A DNA stretch of 53,759 nt from DASRQK01 sp964401685 (GCA_964401685.1 CAYNZH010000015.1:1-53759); one strand, 5' to 3'. Counted from the stretch's first letter, positions 6,244 through 15,400 are shown. Translations and numbers: made by a program. The notes: generated by a model not told the origin, from the sequence alone.

Positions 6244-8727
6244 ATGGTGGAGTTGACGGAAGGTGCAGTTTTTCAGCGCAAAACCCTTTTTGTGGAAGTG
6301 ATCCTTCCATTATTTATCAAAGGCGCGTACACTTATAGGGTGCCTTTTGAGTGGAATGAGCAGGTTGCACCCGGCAAGCGAGTCATCGTACAGTTTGGTG
6401 CGCAGCGGATTTACGCGGGTTTAATCTATAAAATCACCGAGGAAGCGCCAAAGCGTTATGAGGCAAAATATGTTTTGGATATTCTGGATGAAGAACCCAT
6501 AATCAATTCCTTTCAATTTAAACTATGGGAATGGATATCCTCATATTATTTGTGTCATCTGGGTGAAGTGATGCAAGCTGCGTTGCCTGGCGTGTTCAAA
6601 CTCGCGTCAGAAACCCTGATCACCAAGGGAGATCTGAGCGAAGTAGACATGGCTACGGTTCAGGAAAAGGAGTTCTTGATTCTCGACGCCCTAGACCTGG
6701 TTTCTCCTTTAAAAATCAACGATATAGTCAAGCTGTTGGGGCAGAAGACGGTGTTCCCGCTGCTGAAGCGTATGTTTGATAAAAAATGGATTCTTATTTC
6801 TGAGGAAATTTCTGAAAAATACAAACCCAAGACCAAAGCCATCATCAGTCTCGCTCCCGAGTTTTCGGACGATTCGGGCAGGAAAAGTCTTCTTGATGGC
6901 CTAAATAGAGCCCCGAAGCAGCAGGACGCCGTGCTAGCGTTTCTCCAGCTGCAAAAAAGCTCTGAGTCGGTTGGCAGGAAAGAAATTATGGAAGTCTCCG
7001 GGTGCAGCGCTGCGATTATCAGTGCCTTGGTCGAAAAGGGGGTTTTTTTGATCAGGGAACAAGTGGTAAGTCGTCTTGGTGGCGAGGATCAGGAGCTTTC
7101 TGCCGAGTTTACGCTTAGCGAAAGACAGCAAGAAGCGCTAGATCAGATAAAATCCTGTTTTGAGGACAAAGATGTGGTCTTATTGCACGGGGTGACGTCA
7201 TCGGGCAAAACCGAAATTTTTATTCGCCTCATCGAATCTGCATTGGCAGAACAGGGGCAGGTACTTTATTTGCTTCCCGAAATTGCACTGACTACGCAGA
7301 TTACAGAGCGATTGAAACTTCATTTTGGTAGCCGACTGGGCGTTTATCACTCCCGATTCAATGATAATGAACGAGCGGAACTCTGGTCCAAAGTGCTGAA
7401 AGGGACTATTCAAGTCGTAATCGGTGCACGTTCGTCAATATTTTTGCCCTTTAATCGGCTAAATCTGGTGATTATAGACGAAGAACACGAAACATCCTAT
7501 AAGCAGTTCGACCCAGCTCCGCGTTACCATGCCCGGGATACCGCAGTTTTTGCAGCCCATCTCCATGGAGCTAAAGTATTGTTGGGTTCTGCAACACCAT
7601 CTATTGAGAGCTATTATAACGCAAAGTCTGGAAAATACGGTTTTGTCCAACTAAAATATCGGTTCGGACAATCAATTCCTCCCGATATTCGCATTGTGGA
7701 CATTAAAGAAGAGGCGCGCAAGGAGAAAATGCATTCCTATTTCAGCGAAGTCCTGCTCAACGAAATGAAAGAGGCATTGGCGAGAAGAGAACAGGTGATT
7801 CTATTTCAAAATAGACGCGGTCACACACCTCTTTTGCAATGTAAAACCTGTGGGAATATTGCAAAGTGCCTGCATTGCGACGTAAGCCTGACCCTTCACA
7901 AAAGCACAGGTAAAATGCACTGTCATTACTGTGGTTATGCCGAAGAAATTGCTCCCCTATGCATGGCCTGCGGCTCTAGTCACATTGAGAGTCGCGGATT
8001 TGGCACTGAAAGAATTGAAGAAGAGCTAGAGCTACTTCTGCCCGATGCAAAAATCGGACGGTTGGACATGGATTCTACAAAGGGAAAATACGGCTTTCAG
8101 CGCGTGCTTGAAGATTTTGAGAACCAGAACTACCACGTATTGGTAGGTACACAAATGGTTGCCAAGGGACTCGATTTTGGAAATGTTCACGTCATCGGGA
8201 TCATCAACGCTGACAATTTAATTCATTTTCCTGAATTCAGAGCCCATGAAAGAGCGTTTTCTCTCATGGCACAGGTCGCAGGCCGGGCGGGCCGCCGGCA
8301 AAGACAGGGGAAAGTCATTATCCAAACGTATTCGCCGACCCACAGAGTGCTGACCCAGGTTGTCAACGACGACTACGAGAGTCTGTTCAAGGAAGAGATT
8401 CACGAGCGGAAAACCTTTTCCTATCCGCCCTTTTTTCGCTTAATTCGCATAGAAATCAAGCACAAGCAACAGGAAATCTCCTTGGCGGCCGGAAATAGGC
8501 TGGCTTTCCTGTTGAAACAAAGCTTAGGAGAAAGGGTGCTAGGGCCGGAACAGCCCTTGATTGCCAGGATCAGAAATCAATATTTACATCATATTACCAT
8601 AAAAATAGAAAGAAGCGGAACAAGTCTGAACAAGATCAAGGAATTTATCCATCAAACTATTCAGCACTTCGGCGCTGAAAAACCTTATAAAGGGACAAGA
8701 GTACTGATTGATGTCGACCCTTATTAA
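6244..8727 (+). CDS. priA: Primosomal protein N', replication restart helicase
   Basis: An 827-residue PriA helicase, which recognises stalled replication forks and reloads the replisome. The N-terminal 3'-DNA-binding domain (LPLFIKGAYTYRVP) is followed by a superfamily 2 helicase core with Walker A GVTSSGKT near residues 316-323 and the DEEH box at 412-415. An eight-cysteine zinc-binding insert begins near residue 533 (CKTCGNIAKCLHCD onwards). Helicase motifs V and VI follow (GTQMVAKGLDF and QVAGRAGR). Length is typical for Bacteroidota PriA. It follows DUF423 by 20 bases, and pcm starts 6 bases after its stop. Confidence 0.97.
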   Translation: MVELTEGAVFQRKTLFVEVILPLFIKGAYTYRVPFEWNEQVAPGKRVIVQFGAQRIYAGLIYKITEEAPKRYEAKYVLDILDEEPIINSFQFKLWEWISSYYLCHLGEVMQAALPGVFKLASETLITKGDLSEVDMATVQEKEFLILDALDLVSPLKINDIVKLLGQKTVFPLLKRMFDKKWILISEEISEKYKPKTKAIISLAPEFSDDSGRKSLLDGLNRAPKQQDAVLAFLQLQKSSESVGRKEIMEVSGCSAAIISALVEKGVFLIREQVVSRLGGEDQELSAEFTLSERQQEALDQIKSCFEDKDVVLLHGVTSSGKTEIFIRLIESALAEQGQVLYLLPEIALTTQITERLKLHFGSRLGVYHSRFNDNERAELWSKVLKGTIQVVIGARSSIFLPFNRLNLVIIDEEHETSYKQFDPAPRYHARDTAVFAAHLHGAKVLLGSATPSIESYYNAKSGKYGFVQLKYRFGQSIPPDIRIVDIKEEARKEKMHSYFSEVLLNEMKEALARREQVILFQNRRGHTPLLQCKTCGNIAKCLHCDVSLTLHKSTGKMHCHYCGYAEEIAPLCMACGSSHIESRGFGTERIEEELELLLPDAKIGRLDMDSTKGKYGFQRVLEDFENQNYHVLVGTQMVAKGLDFGNVHVIGIINADNLIHFPEFRAHERAFSLMAQVAGRAGRRQRQGKVIIQTYSPTHRVLTQVVNDDYESLFKEEIHERKTFSYPPFFRLIRIEIKHKQQEISLAAGNRLAFLLKQSLGERVLGPEQPLIARIRNQYLHHITIKIERSGTSLNKIKEFIHQTIQHFGAEKPYKGTRVLIDVDPY

Positions 8728-8733
8728 TGAAAA

Positions 8734-9390
8734 ATGGCATATAAGTTTATAGATAATTACAGAGAAAAGGGGGCGAGGAAGAAGCTGGTCAAAACCCTTA
8801 AGGACAAGGGTATTGAAGATAGACGCGTGTTGGAAGCAATTGGGAAAGTGCCAAGGCATTTCTTTTTTGATGAAACCTTTTGGGTTCAGGCCTACAAGGA
8901 CATTGCCTTTCCTATAGGCGACGGACAAACCATTTCACAGCCTTATACGGTGGCTTATCAGACCGAATTACTTGATGTCACACCTGGGGATAAAATCCTA
9001 GAGATAGGAACGGGATCAGGCTATCAAACCTGTATCCTGATGGAACTGGGTGCCGAAGTTTTTACCATTGAGAGGCTCAAACCTCTGTATGATCGGACCA
9101 TTCAAGTGCTGCCCTATATGGGATACAGGCCTCATTTCGTCCTGGGAGATGGTTCCAGGGGACTACCCGATCACGCACCATTTGACAAGATTTTGGTCAC
9201 TGCTGGTGCTCCTTTTGTTCCCGAAGTGATGTTGGCACAACTTAAACTCGGGGGCTTGCTGGTCATTCCGGTTGGTTCTGAAAAAGAACAGAAGATGGTG
9301 ACAATTTTGAGGGTCAGCGAAAGTGAATTCGAGCGAATAGAGCTGGACACATTCCGTTTTGTGCCTTTGGTAGGTGATAAAGCATGGTAA
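8734..9390 (+). CDS. pcm: Protein-L-isoaspartate O-methyltransferase
   Basis: A 218-residue SAM-dependent methyltransferase that methylates isoaspartyl residues in aged proteins, starting their repair. The family block GDGQTISQPYTVA (residues 62-74) and SAM motif I ILEIGTGSGYQT (88-99) are intact, and the C-terminal FVPLVGDKAW is conserved. It begins 6 bases after priA and overlaps the start of the MutS-like gene by 7 bases. Confidence 0.96.
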   Translation: MAYKFIDNYREKGARKKLVKTLKDKGIEDRRVLEAIGKVPRHFFFDETFWVQAYKDIAFPIGDGQTISQPYTVAYQTELLDVTPGDKILEIGTGSGYQTCILMELGAEVFTIERLKPLYDRTIQVLPYMGYRPHFVLGDGSRGLPDHAPFDKILVTAGAPFVPEVMLAQLKLGGLLVIPVGSEKEQKMVTILRVSESEFERIELDTFRFVPLVGDKAW

Positions 9391-10976
9391 AAATGGAGAA
9401 TATCTACGAATATTATCAAAATCAAGTCGATTTGGCTGCTCGTGAGCTGAAATCTATCACCCGGCGGATCAATATCCTGGCTTTTTCACGTTTGTTGGTT
9501 CTGCTGGGCGGGGGCTGGGCGTTGTTTCAGATCATCCAACGCGAGAATGTGTGGCTTCTTTTACTCGCCTTTTTTCTGCTTATTACCGTGTTTTTTGCCT
9601 TGGTTTTTCGACAAAGCAAATTGGTGAGAATCAAACAGAGGTGGACTGATTTCATGCAGGTCAATGAAAATGAAATTAAGATGCGTGATGGCGCAGCAAA
9701 TCTTTATGATGCAGGATCAGTCTACGAAAGTGCGGATCATCCCTATTCTGACGATCTCGATATTTTCGGCACTCATTCACTTTATGCCTATGTCAATCGA
9801 TCCGCAACCCGGATGGGGAACTCTTATCTGTCGGCCTGGATGAAAGATGCGGACGGAATGCCAGAGGTTATCGCGCGGCAGCAGGCTGTCAAAGAATTGA
9901 GTCATCAAGTTTCCTGGTGCCAGGAATTTCAGATCGACCTCTTTCCAGTTAATGAGCAGAGAATAGATTTCTCTGCACTCTTGAGCCATTTTTTGGGNNN
10001 NNNNNNNNNNNNNNNNNNNNNNNNNNNNNNNNNNNNNNNNNNNNNNNNNNNNNNNNNNNNNNNNNNNNNNNNNNNNNNNNNNNNNNNNNNNNNNNNNCTG
10101 GCCATCAAAGAGGTGTCAAAACTCATACAACGCTTGGATTTGAGACTCAATATGCTGCTGGGCGCAGTACTCAATGCCTTTCTTTTGTGGGATTTTCGCC
10201 AGATTATTGCGCTTCAGGACTGGCAGCGGAATCATGGTCCGGCAATTTTGCAGAGTCTGGAAGTTGTAGGTCAATTCGAGGCCTTGGTCAGTATTTCAAC
10301 GCTGGCTAGAAATCACCCGCACTGGTGTTTTCCGTCAATCACACAGGATGCTCCAGGCAAGTTTAAAGCTAACAATTTGGCTCATCCACTGATAGCGTCA
10401 GACTTGGTCGTCGCAAATAGTTACGACAATGCTGACCATCGTATCGCCTTGATCACCGGATCGAATATGGCTGGAAAGAGCACTTTCCTTCGGACAGTCG
10501 GCGTCAATGCCGTCCTCGCCTGGTCAGGTGCTCCTGTTTGTGCTTCCCAAATGGAAATCGGTGTCATGAAGCTGGTTTCCTATATGCGAATCAAGGATTC
10601 CTTGATGGAAAGCACCTCGACGTTTAAAGCCGAGCTAAACCGTATGAAGATGATCCTTCAACGGGTAGAGTCGGATAAACACAGCTTTTTTATTATCGAT
10701 GAGATGTTGCGTGGCACCAATTCCGTAGACAAATACCGCGGATCAAAGGCAATCATCGAGCGCTTGATTCAGGAAAATGTGTCCGGCCTCGTCGCCACTC
10801 ATGACCTCAAACTCGCCTCCCTCCAGGAAAGCTATCCAGATGTCATTCGCAACTATCATTTCGATATAAAAATTGAAGCAGGCGAAATGAAATTCGATTA
10901 TCTTCTGAAATCCGGAGAATGCAAGCAGTTCAATGCCGCAATTTTGCTAAAAGGAATCGGTATTGAGGTCAATTAG
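9384..10976 (+). CDS. Membrane-anchored MutS-like ATPase, interrupted by an assembly gap
   Basis: A MutS-family protein with its own membrane anchor. Two hydrophobic helices lie near residues 30-70, a helical lever region follows, and the C-terminal third is a MutS-type ABC ATPase. Walker A is GSNMAGKST (near 10457-10483), the signature region DSLMESTSTFKAEL, and Walker B IIDEMLRGTNS. The mismatch-recognition domain I and the clamp of true MutS are absent, so I would not call it a mismatch-repair protein; its substrate is unknown. The 100-N run at 9998-10097 removes part of the middle. Relatives I know of are near 600 residues, so the real gap is probably longer than 100 bases. Start at 9384 overlaps pcm; the ATG at 9393 is an alternative. 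The 3' end overlaps the convergent lutB-like gene by 8 bases. Confidence 0.85.
   Translation: MVKMENIYEYYQNQVDLAARELKSITRRINILAFSRLLVLLGGGWALFQIIQRENVWLLLLAFFLLITVFFALVFRQSKLVRIKQRWTDFMQVNENEIKMRDGAANLYDAGSVYESADHPYSDDLDIFGTHSLYAYVNRSATRMGNSYLSAWMKDADGMPEVIARQQAVKELSHQVSWCQEFQIDLFPVNEQRIDFSALLSHFLXXXXXXXXXXXXXXXXXXXXXXXXXXXXXXXXXXLAIKEVSKLIQRLDLRLNMLLGAVLNAFLLWDFRQIIALQDWQRNHGPAILQSLEVVGQFEALVSISTLARNHPHWCFPSITQDAPGKFKANNLAHPLIASDLVVANSYDNADHRIALITGSNMAGKSTFLRTVGVNAVLAWSGAPVCASQMEIGVMKLVSYMRIKDSLMESTSTFKAELNRMKMILQRVESDKHSFFIIDEMLRGTNSVDKYRGSKAIIERLIQENVSGLVATHDLKLASLQESYPDVIRNYHFDIKIEAGEMKFDYLLKSGECKQFNAAILLKGIGIEVN
9998..10097. other. Assembly gap (100 N)
   Basis: Exactly 100 N, the conventional length for a scaffold gap of unknown size, inside the MutS-like gene. 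The reading frame happens to stay open across it. Confidence 0.97.
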
Positions 10977-11946
10977 GCTTGTCTTTATGATTTGATTTCC
11001 ATTGGCTCGCAAAAGATTGCTTCGCGAACGTCGGCAGTTTTCTGTGTTTTCCCCATTTTTTGCGTAGGAATGCCTTGAACATAAAGGTTTTTACTTTCCC
11101 TTTCAGGAAATCCATTTTTTTGCGCGATTTGAAAAAGTGAAAAAGCAAGTTCCAAGACCAGGCCTCTGGCTTGCTTAAGGTCGCTTGCTGCACCGCGTCC
11201 CGACGATTGAGGATCAGCATGCGGTCGATATTTATCTTTACGGGACACACCGAAGTGCATTTGCCGCAAAGGGTAGAGGCTTGGCTCAAATGGTGAAATT
11301 CTTGCACCCCTTGGGTATGAGGAGTGATCAAGGATCCAATCGGGCCGCCATACGTGGTCTGGTAGCTTTCTGCGCCTACGTTCCGAAATACTGGACAAAC
11401 CTCGAGGCAAGCGCCACATCTGATACAGTAAAGTCCTTCCCTCTGTTCCGGTTGGGCGAGCAAATTGGTTCTGCCGTTGTCTAAAAGGATAACGTACATT
11501 TTTTCCGGCCCATCACTTTCGTATGCCTGGCGTGGACCATGGTAAATGTTGGTGTATCTTGTCAGTTTTTGCCCCGTGCCGTGTGCAGAGAGCAGGGGAA
11601 GAAAAAGATCGAGATCCTTTGCNNNNNNNNNNNNNNNNNNNNNNNNNNNNNNNNNNNNNNNNNNNNNNNNNNNNNNNNNNNNNNNNNNNNNNNNNNNNNN
11701 NNNNNNNNNNNNNNNNNNNNNNTTAGATTCAAAATCAGGCAAGGCACGGTCTAGGTTTTCAATGATTTTCCATTTGATCAGATGAGCCTTCCGTTTAGCA
11801 TTTTCCAGATTGTTGAAGCGCAGCAAACTCTGGTCCACGGCAGCCTCGTAACGGTGGAAATTTGAATTCATGTCTACCCGACGCTCTCGATCGAAAGCTC
11901 GCTCAGCGCCCAATTGATAAAATGTTCTTTCTTTCACACCCGCCAT
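10969..11946 (-). CDS. lutB: LutB-type iron-sulfur protein, interrupted by an assembly gap
   Basis: It resembles LutB, the iron-sulfur subunit of the LutABC L-lactate oxidation complex. The N-terminus (RHEE-like helix, then NLENAKRKAHLIKWKII) and two ferredoxin-like cysteine clusters (CIRCGACLEVCPVFRNVG and LCGKCTSVCPVKIN) are visible, with the typical GGPIGSLITP between them. Most of the central LUD domain is missing because of the gap at 11623-11722. From the family's length of about 460 residues I infer that roughly 160 residues (about 480 bases) are absent. No lutA or lutC is next to it. It starts 9 bases after the aspS stop on the same strand; an in-frame TTG at 11952 is less likely. Lactate as substrate is inferred from the family. 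Confidence 0.82.
   Translation of the reverse strand: MAGVKERTFYQLGAERAFDRERRVDMNSNFHRYEAAVDQSLLRFNNLENAKRKAHLIKWKIIENLDRALPDFESXXXXXXXXXXXXXXXXXXXXXXXXXXXXXXXXXXAKDLDLFLPLLSAHGTGQKLTRYTNIYHGPRQAYESDGPEKMYVILLDNGRTNLLAQPEQREGLYCIRCGACLEVCPVFRNVGAESYQTTYGGPIGSLITPHTQGVQEFHHLSQASTLCGKCTSVCPVKINIDRMLILNRRDAVQQATLSKPEAWSWNLLFHFFKSRKKMDFLKGKVKTFMFKAFLRKKWGKHRKLPTFAKQSFASQWKSNHKDKPN
11623..11722. other. Assembly gap (100 N)
   Basis: Exactly 100 N inside the lutB-like gene. Comparison with family length suggests several hundred bases are really missing. Confidence 0.97.
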
Positions 11947-11955
11947 GCCCAATGC

Positions 11956-13701
11956 TTATTTCTTCACTTCCAACTGCAGTTCTTTAAGCTGTTCTGCTGC
12001 CAAAATCGAAGGCGTTTCTATCATTACGTCCCTTCCAGAATTGTTTTTGGGAAATGCAATGACATCTCTTATGCTGTCCAAACCTGCGAAAATTGAAACC
12101 AGTCTGTCAAAGCCCAGTGCTATTCCTCCATGTGGGGGGGCGCCATAAGTAAAGGCGTCCATCAGAAAGCCGAACTGCTTCTTTGCTTCTTCTTCGGAGA
12201 AACCCAAATGCTTGAGCATGGTTGCTTGCATTTGCTTATCGTGGATGCGAATAGAGCCTCCTCCGATTTCGCTTCCGTTTATCACCAAATCATAAGCGTT
12301 TGCGCGTACTTCTCCCGGTTTTTGGTCCAAAAGCGATAAATCTTCTGGTTTAGGGGAGGTAAATGGGTGGTGCATCGCATGATAGCGTCCGCTTTCTTCG
12401 TCCCATTCCAATAAGGGAAAATCGACTACCCAAAGGGCTGCGAATTTGTCTTTGTCTCTTAATCCCTGTTGATTTCCCATTTCCAGGCGCAGTTCATTCA
12501 GCTGTTTTCGCACCTTCATTGTTTCACCTGCCATGACGAGCATCAAGTCTCCAGGCTTGGCGTCGAAAGATTCTGCCCAGACTTTTAATTGCTCTGGCGA
12601 ATAGAATTTATCAACGGATGACTTGAGGCTTCCGTCCTCATTATATCTCAGGTAGACCAGCCCGGTGGCCCCAATCTGCGGCCGCTTCACGAAGTCTGTC
12701 AATGCATCCAATTGCTTTCTGGTATAGTGCGCACAGCCCTCTGCTTTAATGCCTACGACGAGTTCTGCCTGGTCAAATACTGGGAATCCCGCACCTTTAA
12801 GCGTTTCATTGAGCTCGATGAAGTGCATGCCGAAACGGAGGTCCGGCTTGTCGGATCCGTACAACCTCATGGCCTCCGCGTAGGTCATTCGCGGCACTTC
12901 TCCGAGATCCAAGTCTTTGGTTTCCTTGAAAAGGAACTTGATCAATCCTTCGAAAGTGTTTAGAATTTCCTCCTGGTCGACAAATGCCATTTCGCAATCT
13001 ACCTGGGTGAATTCCGGCTGTCGATCGGCTCTCAAATCCTCATCCCTAAAGCATTTTACAATCTGAAAATACCGGTCAAAGCCCGACACCATCAAAAGCT
13101 GTTTGAAGGTCTGCGGAGACTGGGGCAATGCGTAAAATTCGCCTGGATTCATCCGGCTGGGCACGACAAAGTCACGCGCTCCCTCCGGAGTTGATTTAAT
13201 GAGCACTGGAGTCTCTACTTCAAGAAAATTCTGTTGATCCAGAAAACGCCGGATTGCCTGCGCAAGCTTGTGACGGAGTATAAGATTTTGCTTCAAGGGA
13301 TCTCTCCTCAGATCCAAATATCTATATTTCATACGGAGTTCATCTCCGCCATCAGTCTCGGTCTCAATCGTAAACGGAGGTAGTGCTGACGCATTAAGAA
13401 CGCGGAGATCGCTGACCCTGATTTCTATCTCGCCTGTCGGAAGCTTCGGGTTTTTGCTGCTTCGCTCGATGACCTGCCCCTCCACCTTAATCACATATTC
13501 CCGACCGAGGTTTTTTGCTAGTTCACGTAGATCCTGATTATCCTTTTCATCAAAAACCAATTGTGTCAATCCATAGCGATCCCTGATGTCAATAAAAGTC
13601 ATCCCCCCAAGATCTCGGGATTTCTGGACCCAGCCGCTTAACGTCACTTTTTCTCCAATATTTGCGAAATTTAATTCGCCACAAGTATGTGTTCTGTACA
13701 T
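11956..13701 (-). CDS. aspS: Aspartyl-tRNA synthetase
   Basis: A 581-residue class IIb synthetase that charges tRNA-Asp. The N-terminal OB-fold anticodon-binding domain (VTLSGWVQKSRDLGGMTFIDIRD) is followed by motif 2 (FRDEDLRADRQPEFTQVD), the bacterial GAD insertion domain (about residues 290-410) and motif 3 (GGIALGFDRLVSI). Length is standard for bacteria. The ATG at 13701 gives MYRTHTCGEL, the usual N-terminus; the frame stays open to 13749 without support. A lutB-like gene follows 9 bases downstream. Confidence 0.97.
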   Translation of the reverse strand: MYRTHTCGELNFANIGEKVTLSGWVQKSRDLGGMTFIDIRDRYGLTQLVFDEKDNQDLRELAKNLGREYVIKVEGQVIERSSKNPKLPTGEIEIRVSDLRVLNASALPPFTIETETDGGDELRMKYRYLDLRRDPLKQNLILRHKLAQAIRRFLDQQNFLEVETPVLIKSTPEGARDFVVPSRMNPGEFYALPQSPQTFKQLLMVSGFDRYFQIVKCFRDEDLRADRQPEFTQVDCEMAFVDQEEILNTFEGLIKFLFKETKDLDLGEVPRMTYAEAMRLYGSDKPDLRFGMHFIELNETLKGAGFPVFDQAELVVGIKAEGCAHYTRKQLDALTDFVKRPQIGATGLVYLRYNEDGSLKSSVDKFYSPEQLKVWAESFDAKPGDLMLVMAGETMKVRKQLNELRLEMGNQQGLRDKDKFAALWVVDFPLLEWDEESGRYHAMHHPFTSPKPEDLSLLDQKPGEVRANAYDLVINGSEIGGGSIRIHDKQMQATMLKHLGFSEEEAKKQFGFLMDAFTYGAPPHGGIALGFDRLVSIFAGLDSIRDVIAFPKNNSGRDVMIETPSILAAEQLKELQLEVKK

Positions 13702-14009
13702 GATTTTTCTAAAAGTTTGAATATGCAAAATTATTCCAAATATTAACAATGTCGAATGCTTTTTATTTTTCTTTTTTCATTCTGGCGCAAATTGATCGCT
13801 TTTTGTAACAAGGTCTGTTTCATCATCTACCCGTTTGTCAGTTGGTGCTAGATTGACTGGAAACGAGTCTAATCCGCTGGTTTTTAGCGGTTTTCCGCCT
13901 TGATGTCATCAACAGCCTGAGGAGTGTGGAAAACTTTTTAGTGGGGGAAAGTGGGAGAAAGTGGGAGAAATCACTATTTTTACTTCCTGGATTTGGGTAA
14001 AGTGTCAAT
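13702..14009. other. Intergenic region between aspS and mraZ
   Basis: A 308-base region separating the divergent aspS and mraZ genes, with no convincing gene. It holds a candidate minus-strand -7 element for aspS (TAATTTTG, 13733-13726, without a good -33). A 5-bp hairpin CCGCT/AGCGG followed by TTTT lies at 13874-13894. The MraZ operator is at 13941-13970. A variant -7 (TGGATTTG, 13988-13995) lies 14 bases before mraZ. Confidence 0.6.
13941..13970 (+). promoter_or_regulatory. MraZ operator: three 10-base direct repeats
   Basis: Three tandem repeats, GTGGGGGAAA, GTGGGAGAAA and GTGGGAGAAA, each contain the TGGG core at a strict 10-base period. This is the known MraZ binding pattern (TGGGN boxes separated by 5 bases). 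They lie 39 bases upstream of the mraZ start, so MraZ probably represses its own operon, and through it the whole cell-division cluster. Confidence 0.85.
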
Positions 14010-14492
14010 ATGGAACAATTAAGCGGAGAATTTGAATGCAAGCTGGATGCCAAGGGCCGTATGGTTCTTCCTGCGCTTCTCAAAAGGCAATTGCCTGATG
14101 TTGAGTGTGAAGGGCTTGTTGTGAACCGCGGTTTCGAAAAGCATTTGGTCTTTTATCCTAAGAAAGAATGGCTTCGGATCACCCGAAAATTAGCGCGGTT
14201 GAACCGATATAAAGCCAAGAACCGCCAATTCATCCGGACTTTTACCCGAGGACATACCGAGCTGACGCTGGATTCGGCAAATCGCGTGTTGCTGCCGAAA
14301 GCCTTGCTGGAATACGCGAATATCGGTAATGAGGTGGTTTTGCTGTGTCAATTCGATCAAATTGAGGTTTGGGCAAAAGATGCATACCAAAAACTATGGG
14401 AAGACGAGCAAGATGACGACTTCGTGAAACTTGCTGAAGAAGTGATGGGAGGGCAGGATATGGACGATATAATGGAGGGCGATGATGACTAA
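14010..14492 (+). CDS. mraZ: Transcriptional regulator MraZ
   Basis: A 160-residue MraZ protein, a ring-forming DNA-binding regulator of the division and cell-wall (dcw) cluster. Two SpoVT/AbrB-like domains each show the family DxxxR motif: DAKGRMVLP near residue 13 and DSANRVLLP near residue 88. The C-terminus is an acidic tail (DDIMEGDDD). It is the first gene of the cluster and lies just behind its own predicted operator. Its stop codon overlaps the rsmH start by 8 to 11 bases. Confidence 0.97.
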   Translation: MEQLSGEFECKLDAKGRMVLPALLKRQLPDVECEGLVVNRGFEKHLVFYPKKEWLRITRKLARLNRYKAKNRQFIRTFTRGHTELTLDSANRVLLPKALLEYANIGNEVVLLCQFDQIEVWAKDAYQKLWEDEQDDDFVKLAEEVMGGQDMDDIMEGDDD

Positions 14493-15390
14493 TTACCATG
14501 TTCCTGTAATGTTGACCGAGTGCATCGAGGCTTTAGCAATAAAACCTGAAGGCGTTTATGTGGATGTAACCTTCGGTGGGGGAGGGCATTCCCGGGAAAT
14601 CCTGAAAAATTTGGGGACTGACGGGAAATTATTCGCCTTCGACCAGGATCCGGACGCCATCGGGAACAGCCTGGATGATCCAAGGTTTAAATTGATCCAC
14701 CACAACTTTAGATTTCTCAAAAACAATCTTCGGCTACATGGAGTCACGCAGGTCGACGGAATTTTGGCAGATCTGGGGATTTCATCGCATCAGATCGACG
14801 CTGCGCACAGAGGGTTTTCCACAAGGTTTGATGCTGAGCTCGACATGCGTATGGATCAGGTTAGCGATCTGGATGCCAAAAAAGTGATCAACGAATATGC
14901 AGAAGAAGATTTGCATCGGGTTTTGGGCATGTACGGGGAGATCAGGAATGCAAGAACCCTGGCGCGTACCCTCGTTTCGGCGCGTCTTCAGTCGCCCATC
15001 CAAACCGCGAGCCAACTGAAGTCCGTCGCTGGCACCCTCGCCCAAAAAGGAAGGGAAAATAAATACATGGCCCAGCTTTTCCAGGCGATCAGAATCGAGG
15101 TCAATAAAGAAATGGAGGCATTGGAAGCATTTTTGACTCAAACCCAAGAAGTTTTGAAGCCAGGTGGCAGACTGGTGGTCATGTCCTACCATTCACTGGA
15201 AGATAGGCTTGTCAAAAACTTCATGGCCAAGGGGAAATTTAAAGGAGAGGTCGACAAGGATTTTTTTGGAAATGAAATCAAACCCTTCGAAGTCCTGACT
15301 CGTAAAGCGATCACGGCTTCCGAAGATGAAATTGCGCGAAATTCCAGAGCAAGAAGCGCCAAGTTGCGCATTGCAGCACGGATAAGTTAA
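14482..15390 (+). CDS. rsmH: 16S rRNA (cytosine1402-N4)-methyltransferase
   Basis: A 302-residue RsmH (MraW), which methylates N4 of C1402 in the ribosomal P-site. The N-terminal NYHVPVMLTECIEAL block, SAM motif VDVTFGGGGHSREIL and the C-terminal MSYHSLEDRLVKNFM with NSRARSAKLR are all present. Two adjacent ATG codons (14482 and 14485) overlap the mraZ stop; either is possible. ftsL starts 10 bases after it. Confidence 0.97.
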   Translation: MMTNYHVPVMLTECIEALAIKPEGVYVDVTFGGGGHSREILKNLGTDGKLFAFDQDPDAIGNSLDDPRFKLIHHNFRFLKNNLRLHGVTQVDGILADLGISSHQIDAAHRGFSTRFDAELDMRMDQVSDLDAKKVINEYAEEDLHRVLGMYGEIRNARTLARTLVSARLQSPIQTASQLKSVAGTLAQKGRENKYMAQLFQAIRIEVNKEMEALEAFLTQTQEVLKPGGRLVVMSYHSLEDRLVKNFMAKGKFKGEVDKDFFGNEIKPFEVLTRKAITASEDEIARNSRARSAKLRIAARIS

Positions 15391-15400
15391 TCTATAGAGC

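Noticed and set aside
13925..13933. TGTGGAAAA (one-mismatch DnaA box) before mraZ, and a copy after ftsZ at 29482-29490
   Set aside because: The same 9-mer occurs in coding sequence of rsmH, murG and murC in this window, so its presence near the cluster ends is not informative.
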